Shown here: one piece after another, positions 1 through 11,715 of the stretch | How positions within the stretch are numbered: position 1 is the first letter of the stretch | How the letters are laid out: every line of letters begins with the position of its first letter | From: Asterochloris sp. CNOR1 | Taxonomy: Eukaryota > Chlorophyta > Trebouxiophyceae > Trebouxiales > Trebouxiaceae | Direction of reading: 5' to 3' | DNA: 64,000 nt | NCBI GenBank assembly: GCA_963969365.1 | Contig: OZ017748.1 | Span: 930,001 to 994,000, forward strand | Program-made: the position numbers and the translations under genes | Notes under the pieces: model-generated | Told to the model about the DNA's origin: nothing | What the model saw: the letters and a program-made list of their open reading frames with translations, nothing else | Databases searched by the model: none

Positions 1-3000
1 CAGCAGGCCGAGCCAATGCACATGGCATTGCTGCTAGGTGGCCTAAACCAGGGTGTGCACAGGTCTCACCTCCATGTCTGCCTCCACACAGACAGTTTCT
101 CTGTCGAGAGCTGCCCATGCCCAAGCAACAGCATAGTGTCGCACAAGCAGTCACCTGTGCGTCCACGCCGAAGATGAACAAGTTCTCCTTGCCAGTCTCC
201 TCGGCGATCTCAATGTTGGCGCCGTCCATGGTGCCAATGATGAGGCACCCGTTCATCTGGAACTTCATGTTGGAGGTCCCCGAGGCCTCTGTGCCGGCTG
301 TGGAGATGTGCTGGGACAGCTCTGCGCCAGGGATGATGTACTCTGCCAGTGACACATTGTAGTCTGGCATGAACACCACCTGCAGGCGTGATGGAGGCAC
401 AAGCTGAGGCAGCCCTGCAGGGAGGGGATGCTTCGACTGCCAGGAACACATTGGACTCTGGCATGCGCATCACCCGCAGGCAGATAGGACTTGAGCTGTG
501 GCAGCTCTACAGGACAGGGAGAAGCACCCTGGCCAAGACGTGCTTGGCAATCAGCAGGACAGGTGGCCAGCCGCACTCATGAAGCAGCCAGGCGGCATTG
601 TAGCAGCAGCACACAGGCCACGCTAGCTCCACTGTGAGAGGACGGCTCAGGGAGGCTGGTGGCTTGGAGGCAGCACAGCTCAGCCATGCAGCAGCGCCAA
701 TGCATTCAACAGCACAGCGTCTGCAGATGACAACAGGAGCAAAGCTTGCAAGAGTCAGGGTGGTTTGACAAGTTGGTAAGGATTCAGATAGTGCTGGCCT
801 TGCGCAAGCTAGACTGGGTTGACCCACACCTTGAGCAAGTCACCAACATCAGGGTCATTGTTGACCGTCTCCCCCACGGCCGTGATCAGGCGAATAATCT
901 TCTTGGCCATGTAATAGGCTGATGCAGCCTTGCCACCAAAGATGCACACACGGGGCTGCACCTGCAGGCCAGAGCAAGCGGGCTGTGCTGGAGCAGCTAG
1001 CACTGAGAGGGATGTTGTGTCCAAGTAAGTTCCTCTGAGAGGCTCTTGTGCGCAGGCTGCCTTGCTTGGAGGATGTGCGCATGGGAGCTACTGGGGACGG
1101 GTTAGCATGAGATGCCCTGTGGCGTCTGCACTAGGGACTGCAGGTGGAGCATCTTGACTGCCTCAAGCAGGGATCCCCACAGATGCCTGTTGTGCGGTGT
1201 CTGCACAATGGTGCAGACCCCAAGCTTGCATCCTTGCACACATAGAGACCAATCTTGCAGACTACTGCACCTTGTGCCCTCTGTCCTCAAGTGTAATCAT
1301 GATCCCAGGGCAGCATCCCCACGGAACATCAACAGGGGTAGAGTGCCCACTTTGCTGCTTACCTTCTTGCGCTCCTCTGGGCTCATGTTCTTGATCTCCA
1401 GGTAGCGGTGGATGATGGAGAAGAGGTTGAGGTGCTGCCGCTTGTACTCATGAATGCGCTTGATCTGGATGTCGTACAGGGCATTGGTGCTGACCTGCAC
1501 GCCTGTCACCTCCTGCAGGAGCGCCGGTGCAGCACTCAGGGCAGATCATGCACTTATCCACTTGTGGCTGGTGACCTGCAGCTGATCACCTGCACGCCTG
1601 TCACCTCCTGCAGGGGTGCCAGGGCAGCACTTAGGGTGAAACATGCACTCATCTACTTGTGGCCTGCAGCTCATCACCTACACGCCTGTCACCTGCAGGG
1701 TAATGGGCCCAGTTGCCAGAACAGACCTTGGACGCAGGGCATAGGGACCTGTGACCTGAAGCTGAGGAGGTGCATGCCTGTCACCTCCTGCAGCAGTGGA
1801 GTGCCCAGGGCAGGATCTACAGAAAGTGGTGAGATGACCTGTAGCTGATCCCCTGCATGCCTGATCCCCCACCATCAGGACATGCTGTGAGCACAGAGAG
1901 GACTTGCAGATTTGGATGCGCATATGGGCTGGACGTCATGTAGGGCACCAGGGCAGACCTTGCGTGTGAAGTGGGTTTGTGACAACAACAAGTGACCAGA
2001 AGATGGTGACCTGCAGCTGCCGAGCACAGCAAGTTCTCAGGAGCTCTTTGTTCCCCCCTCCCCCCCCCCCCCCGCACCCCAACCGCCTACGCGTGCTTCC
2101 ATTGCATAGCAGGTACCTCAGAACCCTGCATGGCACTACCTGGATCTTCTGTGCGAGCCTCTTCTTCTTCTCCTGCTTCACCGCCCGCCACTTGGCCTGC
2201 AGCTGCTTGTCATCGGCGTGCTTGCGCAGCCCCTCCAGCAGATAAGCCTCTGTGATCCACTTCTCTGTGCCCAGGGTCTCGGTGATCAGGGCGCTCAGCT
2301 CGGGGTTGCAGTAGGCCAGCCACCGGCGGGGGGTCACGCCGTTGGTTTTGTTTTGAAATTTGGCGGGCTCCAGCTCGTAAAAGTTCTGCAGGAATTTCAG
2401 CTGGTCAATGATTGGGAGCTTGTGCGATGCTCTGAGCATGCAGCAGCACGTTTGGAGCCTTCAATGTCGCTCAACTGCCAAAGGCCTCCCACAGTTTAGT
2501 CAGGGCAGCACCTGAATGCTAAATGCCATGGCCAATAGGTCCACTTGAGAAGTGTGAAGATGCAAGTGCTTACAAGATTTGAAGCCGGCAGCCAGTCACC
2601 TTGAAGATGGTCTCCTTGATGATCTCAGAGTGGATTGCCGCCACGCCATTGACAGCCTTGCTGCCCACCACTGCCAAAAACGCCATGTTCACCAGCCTGG
2701 ATGAGACAGGACAAGTCAGCAGCCGCAGAGGTCAGTTGCTGTCCTGCTGCTCACCACCTGGTCATGCCATATTTGCCAGTCTCCATCAGACAGGACACAA
2801 CAGCAGCTGCTCAGGGGAATCCTATGGCTCTTGCAGCACTCAAAAACTACTAAGGGCTTGCTGCCTGCTACCAGACTTGCCCTCTTAACTCAGCCCTCCA
2901 GCCAGAGCTGAGAGGCTGCTAGCAGACTGGTCAGCTGGCTCTCAGCTGTCAGGCACAACAAGGCTGGCTGGCTGCCTGGCAGGCTCGCGTTGGCTGGTGG

Positions 3001-6000
3001 TGTGAGCTGAATGGGACCAAAAAGGCTGGACGCTGTGTGACCAAGGCAGGGGACGAGCTGCACCTCAGTCATGGTTGAACCATCAATCACACGCTTGCAG
3101 ACCCAGCCTTCTAAGCAGTGAGCCGTAAGACAGCACCAACTGCGCTTGGCACAAGCAAGCTAGGTGCCAGACATGGCATCAAGCATCACTTCTGCAGGCA
3201 GCACCTTGCAGGACAGTGGCAACGGAAAGCTCCAGTCAATTGCACACCCCATATTGTGGCACTACGCAGCAGCTCATGCAACAAGGTGGCAGGCAGGCCA
3301 CTAACTTACTTGACACCCTTCTCCCAGGGGTTCTCAGTAATGATCCCATACTTGGTCAGGGCGGTCTCGACAGGGTCCGCCTCCTCTTCCTCTGCACCCT
3401 CAGCAGCCTGCGCAGGGGAGGGGCAATGATGTACCACATAAAAAGAGGGGCAGGTGTGGGTGTAGCGCTGGGACTATGGCTGGTGTGCTCGACCTTCAGA
3501 CTTTCTGCAAAGAGCAGCGAAGATTAGTACTCCCAAGGCTTGCTTTCTGTAAAGGCTGGCAACAGTGGCTTTACTCAAAGTCAACAAGGTCAGCATGGTG
3601 CCTGGCAGAGATGCTGGCAGCATCAGGCTGACCACAGCAGCACTGGAGGCTGATGGCGTGCAAACCCTGGCAGATGCAGGCCTTGCCATGCTGGGCACAA
3701 CTGCATGCAGCTTGCGGGACCATTATTGCTTGTGCACTCTGGCCTGGATGGAAGCCCTGTCCAAGTGGAGCACAGTCTTGCTTTGCTAAGTGCAAGTGCA
3801 TATTGCTGCAAGCCTGAGCACACCTTGCCCTTGGCCCCTGCAGCCTTCACATCGCCTGCCTTGCCAGTAGCCGCACTTGGCTTGGCAGCAGCTTTCTTGG
3901 GCTTAGCAGACTTGCCCTCCTTCTCCAGCTGCGCCAGCACCTTGTCCTGCAGCCAGGGACAGGCACCTGCTCATGTGCAGTGTGCACAAGACTCACGAGC
4001 AGCCCTGCCTGCAGTCAACAGCCTGGCATGTGGTGTTGGAAGGTGCCGGTAAGCGAGCTGCTGCACCACGCTACGCACAAGGCAGACAGAGCAGCTACTG
4101 ATGGAGCAAACAACTGCATCTTGCAAGGCAGATGCTTCAAAGCAAGACATGATCTGTTCAGCAGGTGTCGCATAAGGCAGCAGGATGTCTGTACGATGTT
4201 GCTTCTGCCTCAGCTTTAGATGTCGTCACGCAATAAAGGAGCATCTCACCTTGAGGGAGTGCTTCCAGATCGAATCGATCTTGTCAATGATCTCCATGTT
4301 GCGGGGCAACAGCTTGCTCATCACCTTCACAGGCCACTTCTCCAGCGCCTCTGGCATCACAGTGTGGTTGGTAAATGCCAGCGTCTGCACAGCATACGGC
4401 ACTGCTTGTTGAAGACTGCCTAGGCATGGGTGCATGGAATCCTCTTGCTGAGTAACCCAATCCCGCCACCTGTGGTTGGTGCAAGCATGGCCGAAGCAGC
4501 TCACACGACGCCACATCTAAAGAGACAAGCGCCACCGGCAGGCTCCCTGCAGCAGTATGTGAGGTGAGATTGTACTGCTGTCTGGGGCATAGCCACTGGT
4601 GTCCGGCATCACTGCTGCCTGCAAAGCACCTTCTGCAGCAGTACTGTACAGCGCACTGCATAAGACAAGCAGGCTGGCAGGGGATCCTGCAGCTGCCCTC
4701 ACATGCTGGCCGAAGCAACCATGACAGGTGAATAGAACAAGCCCTATTTGAAAAGTGCCATCAGCCCTTATCAATGCAGTGTGCTGACAGCTGCGCCCCA
4801 CCTGCTTGGTGATGCCCCATGCCTTGTCCCAGTCCAGCCCCTCCTGGTCAATGAGTAGCCTCATCAGCTCAGCCACCGCAATGGTGGGGTGTGTGTCATT
4901 CATCTGGAAGCAGGCCTTCTTGGGTAGCTCCGAGAAGTCCTTGTGCCCTGTCTCCTTGAAGCGGTGCAGCACATCCTGCAGGGTAGAAGTGCAGGGTGTA
5001 TCATGGGGACAGCATGCAGTAACTCATCTACTTTGAAGCAATGCAGCACATGCTACCAGGGGCAGCAGCAATGCTTTCGCAGCAGCGTGCACCCCCAAGG
5101 AGCATGCAGTGCAGGTGCTGCTCTGTGCTGGTGTCACAGGCAGCAACGCAAAGCAGGGGACCCTCAAGGAGCACGCAGTGCTGGTGCCCACTGTGTGCTG
5201 GTGTCACAGGCAGCAACGACATGCAGGCTGCCTGGGCGCCCCTGCAGGCACAGTACACATCGACTGCAGCCTGTGCACCTGGATGGATGCTGAAACAAAG
5301 AAGAACTGCTGCTTCAGCCTCAGCTCCTTCCCGTACTCTGTCGCATCGTTGGGGTACAGCACAGCGCTGATGTCTTCAGCCTTGCGCTTGTCCTCAACAG
5401 CCTGCAGTGCAGTGGTGTGCTCTCTGTGGGAAGGCCTCAGCACAGCTGCAGGCTGGACCTTCATTGACCCACAACTCCCTAGAATCGCTGCAACTACCGT
5501 GGTGACAGTGCTGCACAGCAGCCCAACGTTCACAGCAGTCAGTGCTTGTCGCTGTGCAGGTCCACCCAAAGCGTGTTGCCTGGCAGCAAATGTTCACCAA
5601 TCACGCTGCATGGTAGCAGGACTTGGAGCGGCAGCTTGACATCATTTGCTGTCAGCCTGAAAGCCCTACCTTGTCATACTTGCCCTCGTTGAAGGCATCC
5701 AGGGCAAACTCGTTCACAGGCTTGGCCTCCCACAGGCGCAGGTTACCCACGGTTGTGGTGCCATACCCGGGGATTGGGTTGTCATATGCCTGGGCAATGA
5801 CCTGCAAGCCAGGGCAAGAAGCCATGAGCAACGCTGCAGCTTGCTGACAGCAGTGTGCCCAAAAAAAGCATGCCTGGGCAATGACCTGCAGGGCAGGGGC
5901 AGCTAAAGTGAGGGCAGCGTGTGTGCAAAGGCTTGCACAACAAGCCTGGACAGAGGTTGGAAAAGCCATTCAGAATTCCAGAGGCAAACGGGTAGCATAC

Positions 6001-7992
6001 CAACACAATTGTGCCAGGCGGCCAGCACCAGTTGGGCAGTTCAGCAAGCTGCCGGAGGCTCTGATCCAGCTCGGCAGCAGCCCCTTCACTCAAGTAGGTG
6101 CAGCCCCAATTACAGACTTGCAGTGACCCTACCCACTGGATGTATCCAGGTGCAGTGCTGCAACTCGTGCACAGTGCTTGACAGGGGCAGCCTGCAATCG
6201 AGAGCCGCACCAGGTCTGCAACTGTACCAAATAAGCAAGCCCCAAAGCTTTGCCCTGTGTCAGGCAGCCCACACCAGAGCTTACCTCCTCCCCGGGGGTC
6301 CACTTGTGCTGGTCAACAGATCCATAGAAGCCGACGCGGTACTGAATGCCGGCACGCTGGATCTCCCAAGGGTTCCCATTCTGGAGCCAGATGTCTGGCA
6401 TCTCCGCCTGAAAGCCCTCTGGAGTCAGACCCTGCAGCAGGGACAGTCAATGCTTAAAGGTTATTGTGGTTCAGCCCAACATCAAGCCGGCTTCCAGAGA
6501 CTCAGGCCGTGGGTGGCAAAAGCCAGCGGGACTCCCAGCACCTGCAGCCCTCAGCGCATGTTCTGATGCTGCAGAACGTGGCCAGCACTGTGGCGTCACT
6601 TCAGCTTGCGACAGCGTCCTGCAGCTGATGCGGGGTCGCCTGAGGAGATGTGGGCCCTAGACACACAGCCTGGCGTAGGATGACGTGCCTGGTGCAGCAG
6701 GACACCAGGAAGCCTCTGCAGCGCACTGCCTGAGGCTGACCAAAGTCCACCAAATGCAGCAGCTGGCCAGCACACCATGACAGATCCGTCCAAGCAACCC
6801 TAACCTCCAGTTTGAATGCTCAGGTGCAGCCGATAGGTGCACCTGCATGAAAAATGTGCTGACGTGTGCCAGCCCTCACCTGTTTGAACATCCCATACTT
6901 GTAGCGGATGCCGTAGCCCCAGCCTGGCAGGTCCAGAGTGGCAATGGAGTCCAGGAAGCAGGCCGCCAGCCTCCCCAGGCCGCCATTCCCTAGAGCTGCA
7001 TTCTGCTCGGAGTCACCGAGGTCCTCGAGCTTGTAGCCGAGCTGCTCGACGGCCTTGCCGTACTCCCCCTCCAGGCCCATGTTCAGCACGGTGTTGAGCA
7101 GGGAGCGCCCCATCAGGAACTCAGCAGACAGGTAGTAGATGAACTTGGGGTCCTTCTGCCTACAGGGCAGGGTGGCAGGGGTGTTGCAGGTACGTTCCTT
7201 GCAGGCTGGGCTCAGGGTTTGTGTGGGGAGTGACCACTTGCTGCAGGCTGGCTGCTGGCCAGATGCCAGCAGCAGATTGCCTGTACGCTTCTGAACTGAA
7301 TGAGATGCAAATCAGCCACTCTGCTGCACCCACCAGTGGTCCATAAGCGGGAGCTCCCCCAGTGCAGAGGCTGCCGGCTGCAGACCGCCCTGATCAAGAG
7401 GGGCCCAGACTGGTTTGAAGGTAGGGTGCTGATCTAAGGCGCCAGAAGGCCTCACAGTTGGCATCCAATAGCATCAAAGAACTCCCTGCCTCACAGCTGG
7501 CTGACAATGATGTGTCCGCTGTGGAGACCGCTGATCAGCCCCCCTGACCTCAACTGCCTCCAAGCCGGATGGCTGTCATTGCTGCCTGCCTGATGCTCAC
7601 CTCCAGTACTCCTGCGTCTTGTTGAACTGCTCAATCAGGCGCTCCCGCACACTCCATGCCACACCCTGGTAGGCCTCCCTGGCATTGATTGAGTGGGTAT
7701 CTGCCCCGACCACATATTGCAGCTTCTGCACGATGTCTGAGGCGGCATTGCCGCGCTGACCGCTGGGCCCGTTGTTCAGGTCTTTAGAGGGGCCAGTCTT
7801 GACTCTGTCAGTCACCACCGCAGCCTGCACCTTGGGATTGCCTGCCTGGGCAGTCAGCCCCTGCCTGAGCGTGCGGCGTGCGCGCAAACAGGGGGACTGC
7901 ATCTTGATGCGGGCTCCCTGCAGACTGTGTGACTGGCATCCAATCTTCATGGTGGGAAAGGATCTTGGATGAGCGCTCCTCAGGAACACCAC
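1..7992 (-). CDS. PHO1: Plastidial alpha-1,4-glucan (starch) phosphorylase, 3' end off the window
   Basis: This enzyme (GT35) reversibly transfers glucose between alpha-glucan ends and glucose-1-phosphate in plastid starch metabolism. Recognisable exons, 5' to 3' on the minus strand, lie near 7992-7600 (transit-like N-terminus), 7157-6881 ([25 protein letters not shown]), 6433-6284, 5800-5670, 5403-5280, 4975-4800 ([17 protein letters not shown]), 4390-4251, 3946-3822, 3412-3312, 2697-2600 ([14 protein letters not shown]), 2420-2145 ([12 protein letters not shown]), 1495-1360 ([10 protein letters not shown]), 963-828 and 381-155 ([14 protein letters not shown], containing the pyridoxal-phosphate lysine). 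Between the N- and C-terminal lobes it has the extra segment typical of plastid isoforms, here a Lys/Ala-rich then acidic stretch. The start at 7992 (MVFLRS) is chosen because it opens a basic, acid-poor leader; ATG at 7950 is an alternative. The last C-terminal exons lie left of position 1. Family assignment is certain; exon edges are approximate. Confidence 0.95.
1496..1960. repeat. Intronic array of exon-start copies, phosphorylase gene
   Basis: Units of about 90 bp carrying CTGCACGCCTGTCACCTCCT (the minus-strand acceptor region before the [10 protein letters not shown] exon) recur near 1496, 1589, 1679 and 1772 and, decayed, near 1855. Two units also carry recognisable exon bases, for example around 1928-1958. 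All copies lie on the upstream (intron) side of the exon. Confidence 0.8.
2054..2073. repeat. Poly-C tract
   Basis: A nearly uninterrupted run of about 20 C residues lies in a phosphorylase intron. It is a simple repeat with no other structure. Confidence 0.9.
2680..2812. repeat. Exon-edge copy, phosphorylase gene
   Basis: CATGTTCACCAGCCTGGATGAGACAGGACA at about 2684 spans the acceptor region of the [14 protein letters not shown] exon. It recurs as CATATTTGCCAGTCTCCATCAGACAGGACA at about 2767, about 80 bp into the intron. Confidence 0.65.
5031..5240. repeat. Exon-start copy and tandem units, phosphorylase gene
   Basis: TTGAAGCAATGCAGCACATG near 5034 copies the start of the next exon (TTGAAGCGGTGCAGCACATC near 4957). 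Further units containing GTGCTGGTGTCACAGGCAGC lie near 5124 and 5198. Confidence 0.7.
5861..5905. repeat. Exon-start copy, phosphorylase gene
   Basis: GCCTGGGCAATGACCTGCA occurs at the exon acceptor near 5788 and again near 5872, 84 bp further into the intron. Confidence 0.75.
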
Positions 7993-8129
7993 TAAATGAG
8001 ACCCTTGGCCTCACCCTAAGCATTACTCTTCACAAATCCAATATTCGTAGCCACGCTGGAACAATCCCACATCCCCGAGGAGCCCTGAACATTAGCTAAC
8101 CGGCAGCAGAGCTGGCCTCTGCCTCGTGC
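7993..8129. promoter_or_regulatory. Short divergent promoter between phosphorylase and calredoxin
   Basis: Only 137 bp separate the two opposed start codons (7992 minus, 8130 plus), so this stretch must hold both 5' UTRs and both core promoters. I see no clear TATA box. Shared regulation of the two plastid proteins is inference from the geometry alone. Confidence 0.5.
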
Positions 8130-11100
8130 ATGGCCAGCTGCCTCAGAGCTCTCCAGGCTCGGATAGTGTCCCACCAGCTTGCCAGCTGCAGCTGCAGCAA
8201 CCAGCCTCCAGCTGCAGTTGCCAGGCCCAGTTGGCATGGAAGCAGCAAGGGCGGCAGGGGTGGGGGCGCCAAGAGGGGCAGCCTTGCCAGCACCAATGCT
8301 CTTGGCGGCCTGGTGATTCAAAAGTATGACGCGCCAATCAAGAAGCTGCCCAACCACAGCAACGGGGCGCCAGATGGTGCCTGCGCAAATGGCGTGTGCA
8401 AGGCAGCCAGCTCAGACATGGACCAGCTGAGGCTGCGGCAGATGTTTGATGAGGCAGATAAGGATGGGTAAGGGCGCTTGCATCCTGCTGCATAGGTGGC
8501 CCTGCTGCCCCGCGCTGCACCCAACGTCAGCGTCATGGCTTGATGACATGTGACAGTCATGCTGTCAGGCATGCTTGGCTTGCTTGGCTTGCTGGTATGC
8601 GTAGTCTGCGCTGCATCTCTTTGCAGTATGCATCAGCAACTTCTTGTCGTCTCTGCAGGAACAATGTGCTGGACATTTTTGAGCTGAGATCCCTTCTGGA
8701 GCAGACCAATGGGGGTATGGAGGACAGCATTTTTGTGAGTGCCCTGCATAGCTCAGTGTTTCTGCCCGGATCCTGAATGAGCTGCAGTGCTGCACGGACT
8801 ATCTTGCAGTGCTGATGGGGATCTTGCTTGCACGCAACCACGCAGCTCAGGCTCCAAAGTTGCACTGCAGGACTGGTTGTCAGAAGCTGAGCTGGGGCAG
8901 ACGCTGAGCTCCTACGATGCAGATGGCAGCGGCGACATCAGTTTTGATGAGTTTGTTCACATGGTGCGCCCAGCTGTGTACACGCTGCAGCAGCTGCGCT
9001 CTCTCCTGACGGGCGCCAGTGTCCCGGTGTACTGAGCCGGCCGCGACACCTTCAGCAGCAGCAGCGCTTTGGACACCCTGACCCTGGACTGACGCTGCCT
9101 GCTGCATCGCCCCCATGCTGCTTCACTGGCCCACTTGTGCGCCACCAAGTGCTGCAGACCACTTCGCCCTGGCATGGGCGTCAATGCCTGCTTTCCTCTG
9201 CCTGACAGGAGGTTCACTGTGTGCGTAGGTGAACGATGGCCTCTTACTGTCGGGCAAGCTCAAGGAGTACCGGGCTGCCTTCTCAGCAGCAGACCTCAGC
9301 CAGAATGGCACCATAGGCGGCCAGGAGATTGAGCGCCTGTTCAAGAAGTGAGACAGCCTCTGACTGCAGCATGATGAGATTGCCACGCCTGCAGCCTGTT
9401 GAGCATGCCTCTTCTGTGGAAGGGCCATGCTTCAAGCAGCTGTTCCCCGATTGCTCATTGTTTGCTGAGCCGTACCGAGCCTGGTTGCCAAGTGCATCTC
9501 TCTCTAGCGTGGCTGTGAAGCTGCAGTTGGCCCACTGCTTGAGGTGGCCATGTATGTCAAGTGCGAAAGGTAGGGGCAGCTCTCCACAAAGATCCCTGCA
9601 GCTCTGAGCGAAGTTCTTGTCTGCCTGACGTGTCTGCAATGCTGTGTCAGCTTTGCTGCAGCCTTTTGAGGTGTGTACAATGGCACGTATCCTATGTGCT
9701 CAAACATCAAGCACCCTGTCAGCTAGCGTTAGGTCTTCAAGAATTTGACGAGCCCCCACTCAGTCCCTGACTTGCCGTCACTCATGTCCCAAAGTGCCCC
9801 CTGTTGCAGCCTGGGCCACCCCATCAACTCTCGCAAGCTTTTCAAGATCATGGAGCAGTATGACCGGGACGCCTCAGGGCAGCTGGAGTTCAATGAGTTT
9901 CTCATGATGTTTCGGGACGAGCTGCTGGACCTGCGCGAGATAATGGACTACATCCAGCTCAATCCTGCGCGGGGTGGCAAGGGCCCTGCCTCGAGCTGGC
10001 CACGCAGCGACCGCCTGGTGGAGGTAGGTTGCGCTGACGTGGGGGGGTGGGACCAGGAACAGGTGCGGCTCACCCATTCCAGGAAGAGCCAGTCCTGCAT
10101 GGCAGCCTTGTTGGTGCTGGGGATCAGCAGTGGCTTTGGTAGGCAGCCCCTGCCCGGCTTGTTCTGTGCCAGGACCCTCCTGTGCACTTGGACACAGAAG
10201 GTTAGTGCCCTGCTGTGAACAGGCTGGCTCGTGTGGGCATGGCAGGCTGTCATGTGCTGGAGCCATCACATTGCCCAGGGATGGGTAACATAGACGTGGT
10301 GTGTTGCAGACGCTATGAGGCGGCCAACCTGAGCCTGTGTGCTGTGAGGAGGCAGGTTTTGAGTGTGGCATGCTGTGACTGGGCCCCAGCTGCATACCCC
10401 CTCATGCTTTCTGGGCTGTGTCACTGTGCAGGTAAACCCTGGCGAAGTGATCCACATTTTCAGTGACCAGGAGTTTGAGCAGATTTTGAAGAACTACCCT
10501 GACCAGACCATTGCCGTTATGGCCTCCCTGACCTGGTGCCGCCCCTGCATCGGTTTTGAGAAAAGCTATGAGGTGAGGCTGCTGGTTGGCTACCGCTCAC
10601 GCATTGTGTCTAGTGCTCGGTGGCTGTGCTTCATCCTGTGGACTTGCTCATCTATCACTTGCAGAGATTTGCTGAGATGTACAAGGACGTCATCTTCCTC
10701 AAGTTTTATGGCAATTCCAATGCAATGACCAAATTTCTGTTTGAAGAGCGCCTCAAGACTACCCAGACCCCTGCCTTCAGCTTCTTCAGAACAGGTGGGG
10801 AAGTTTCACAACATCTGCTTGCCTCTTTATGCCGATGTGATACTTCAGCAGCAAGAATGGCAGCCACATTGTGGCTTCCCAGAACCCTGCCTTCAGGACA
10901 TGTGGGGCTATTCAGCCTATTTGTTTCCTGTTCTGTATCTGCTGCGTGTCCAGAGAGGCAGGCAGGCACTTCTGTTCCCCTGCAGCCATCCTGTCAGTCA
11001 TGACACACTCTGTACTGGGTGCATCCAGATACAATTGCCCCTCCCTGGGTATATCCCTGTGCATTCTCTGCCAGCTGGTCATTTGGTGGTTGCAGCCACA

Positions 11101-11474
11101 ACAGGGTGCAAACAATGCTGCAGGCATCCTCTGCATTGCCCCCAGGGCGCCCAGCTGATGCTGCACAAGCTGCCTGTGTAGCCATTACCCTCCTCCTGAG
11201 CCTGTGTGGTGCTGATGTACTGACCGCCCGCGATGACGCCTCTGGTGTGAACGGCCTGCTCACATGGCTATCACCCTCCCACAAATCAAGCCAAATTTGC
11301 ACTGACGCCCTTCTTGCTTCAGGCACAATGTTGCATGGCCACCATGGGGCCAACTTGGAGAAGATGGAGGGCTACCTGCAGCGCTATGTGCTGCCTGCGG
11401 AGAATCCGGCCAAAGGCCTGTCCCTTTTCAAAAAGCAGGCTTGGCGCAGGACGCTTGGCATTAAGAAGAGCTAA
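8130..11474 (+). CDS. CRX: Calredoxin: four EF-hands fused to a thioredoxin domain
   Basis: Calredoxin is a calcium-dependent plastid thioredoxin that in Chlamydomonas reduces 2-Cys peroxiredoxin (known for the family). Exon 1 (8130-8467) starts with a Ser/Ala/Arg-rich transit-like leader and ends inside EF-hand 1, whose loop DKDGNNVLDIFE continues at about 8659. EF-hand 2 (DADGSGDISFDE, near 8919) and EF-hand 4 (DRDASGQLEFNE, near 9862) have all canonical ligands. EF-hand 3 (DLSQNGTIGGQE, near 9282) is usable but less canonical. The thioredoxin domain follows: IFSDQEFEQIL near 10460, active site WCRPC near 10540, then exons near 10663-10795 and 11323-11474. The site has Arg where classical thioredoxins have Gly. 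The protein ends with GIKKS. Long in-frame readings across 9745-10218 and 10741-11181 are partly intron. Domain order and number match the calredoxin architecture. Confidence 0.93.
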
Positions 11475-11715
11475 ATTAATTGTTCATGCCAAACATTTTG
11501 GCAGCAGAGCCCTAGCAGCAATGCCTGGAGACCAACCTGCTGCCCCAAGGGCCAGGACACCAGCAACACGCTGTGAGAGCCTATGCACACAGAGATGATA
11601 TGGATCTGTCTGTTGTACTCATTATCGAACGAAACACCTTTTTGGTGAACTCTGACTGATGAAGCATTGCGTAATCTCAGGGTCTTTTATTACTACTATT
11701 GCAGGCCATGCCGGC

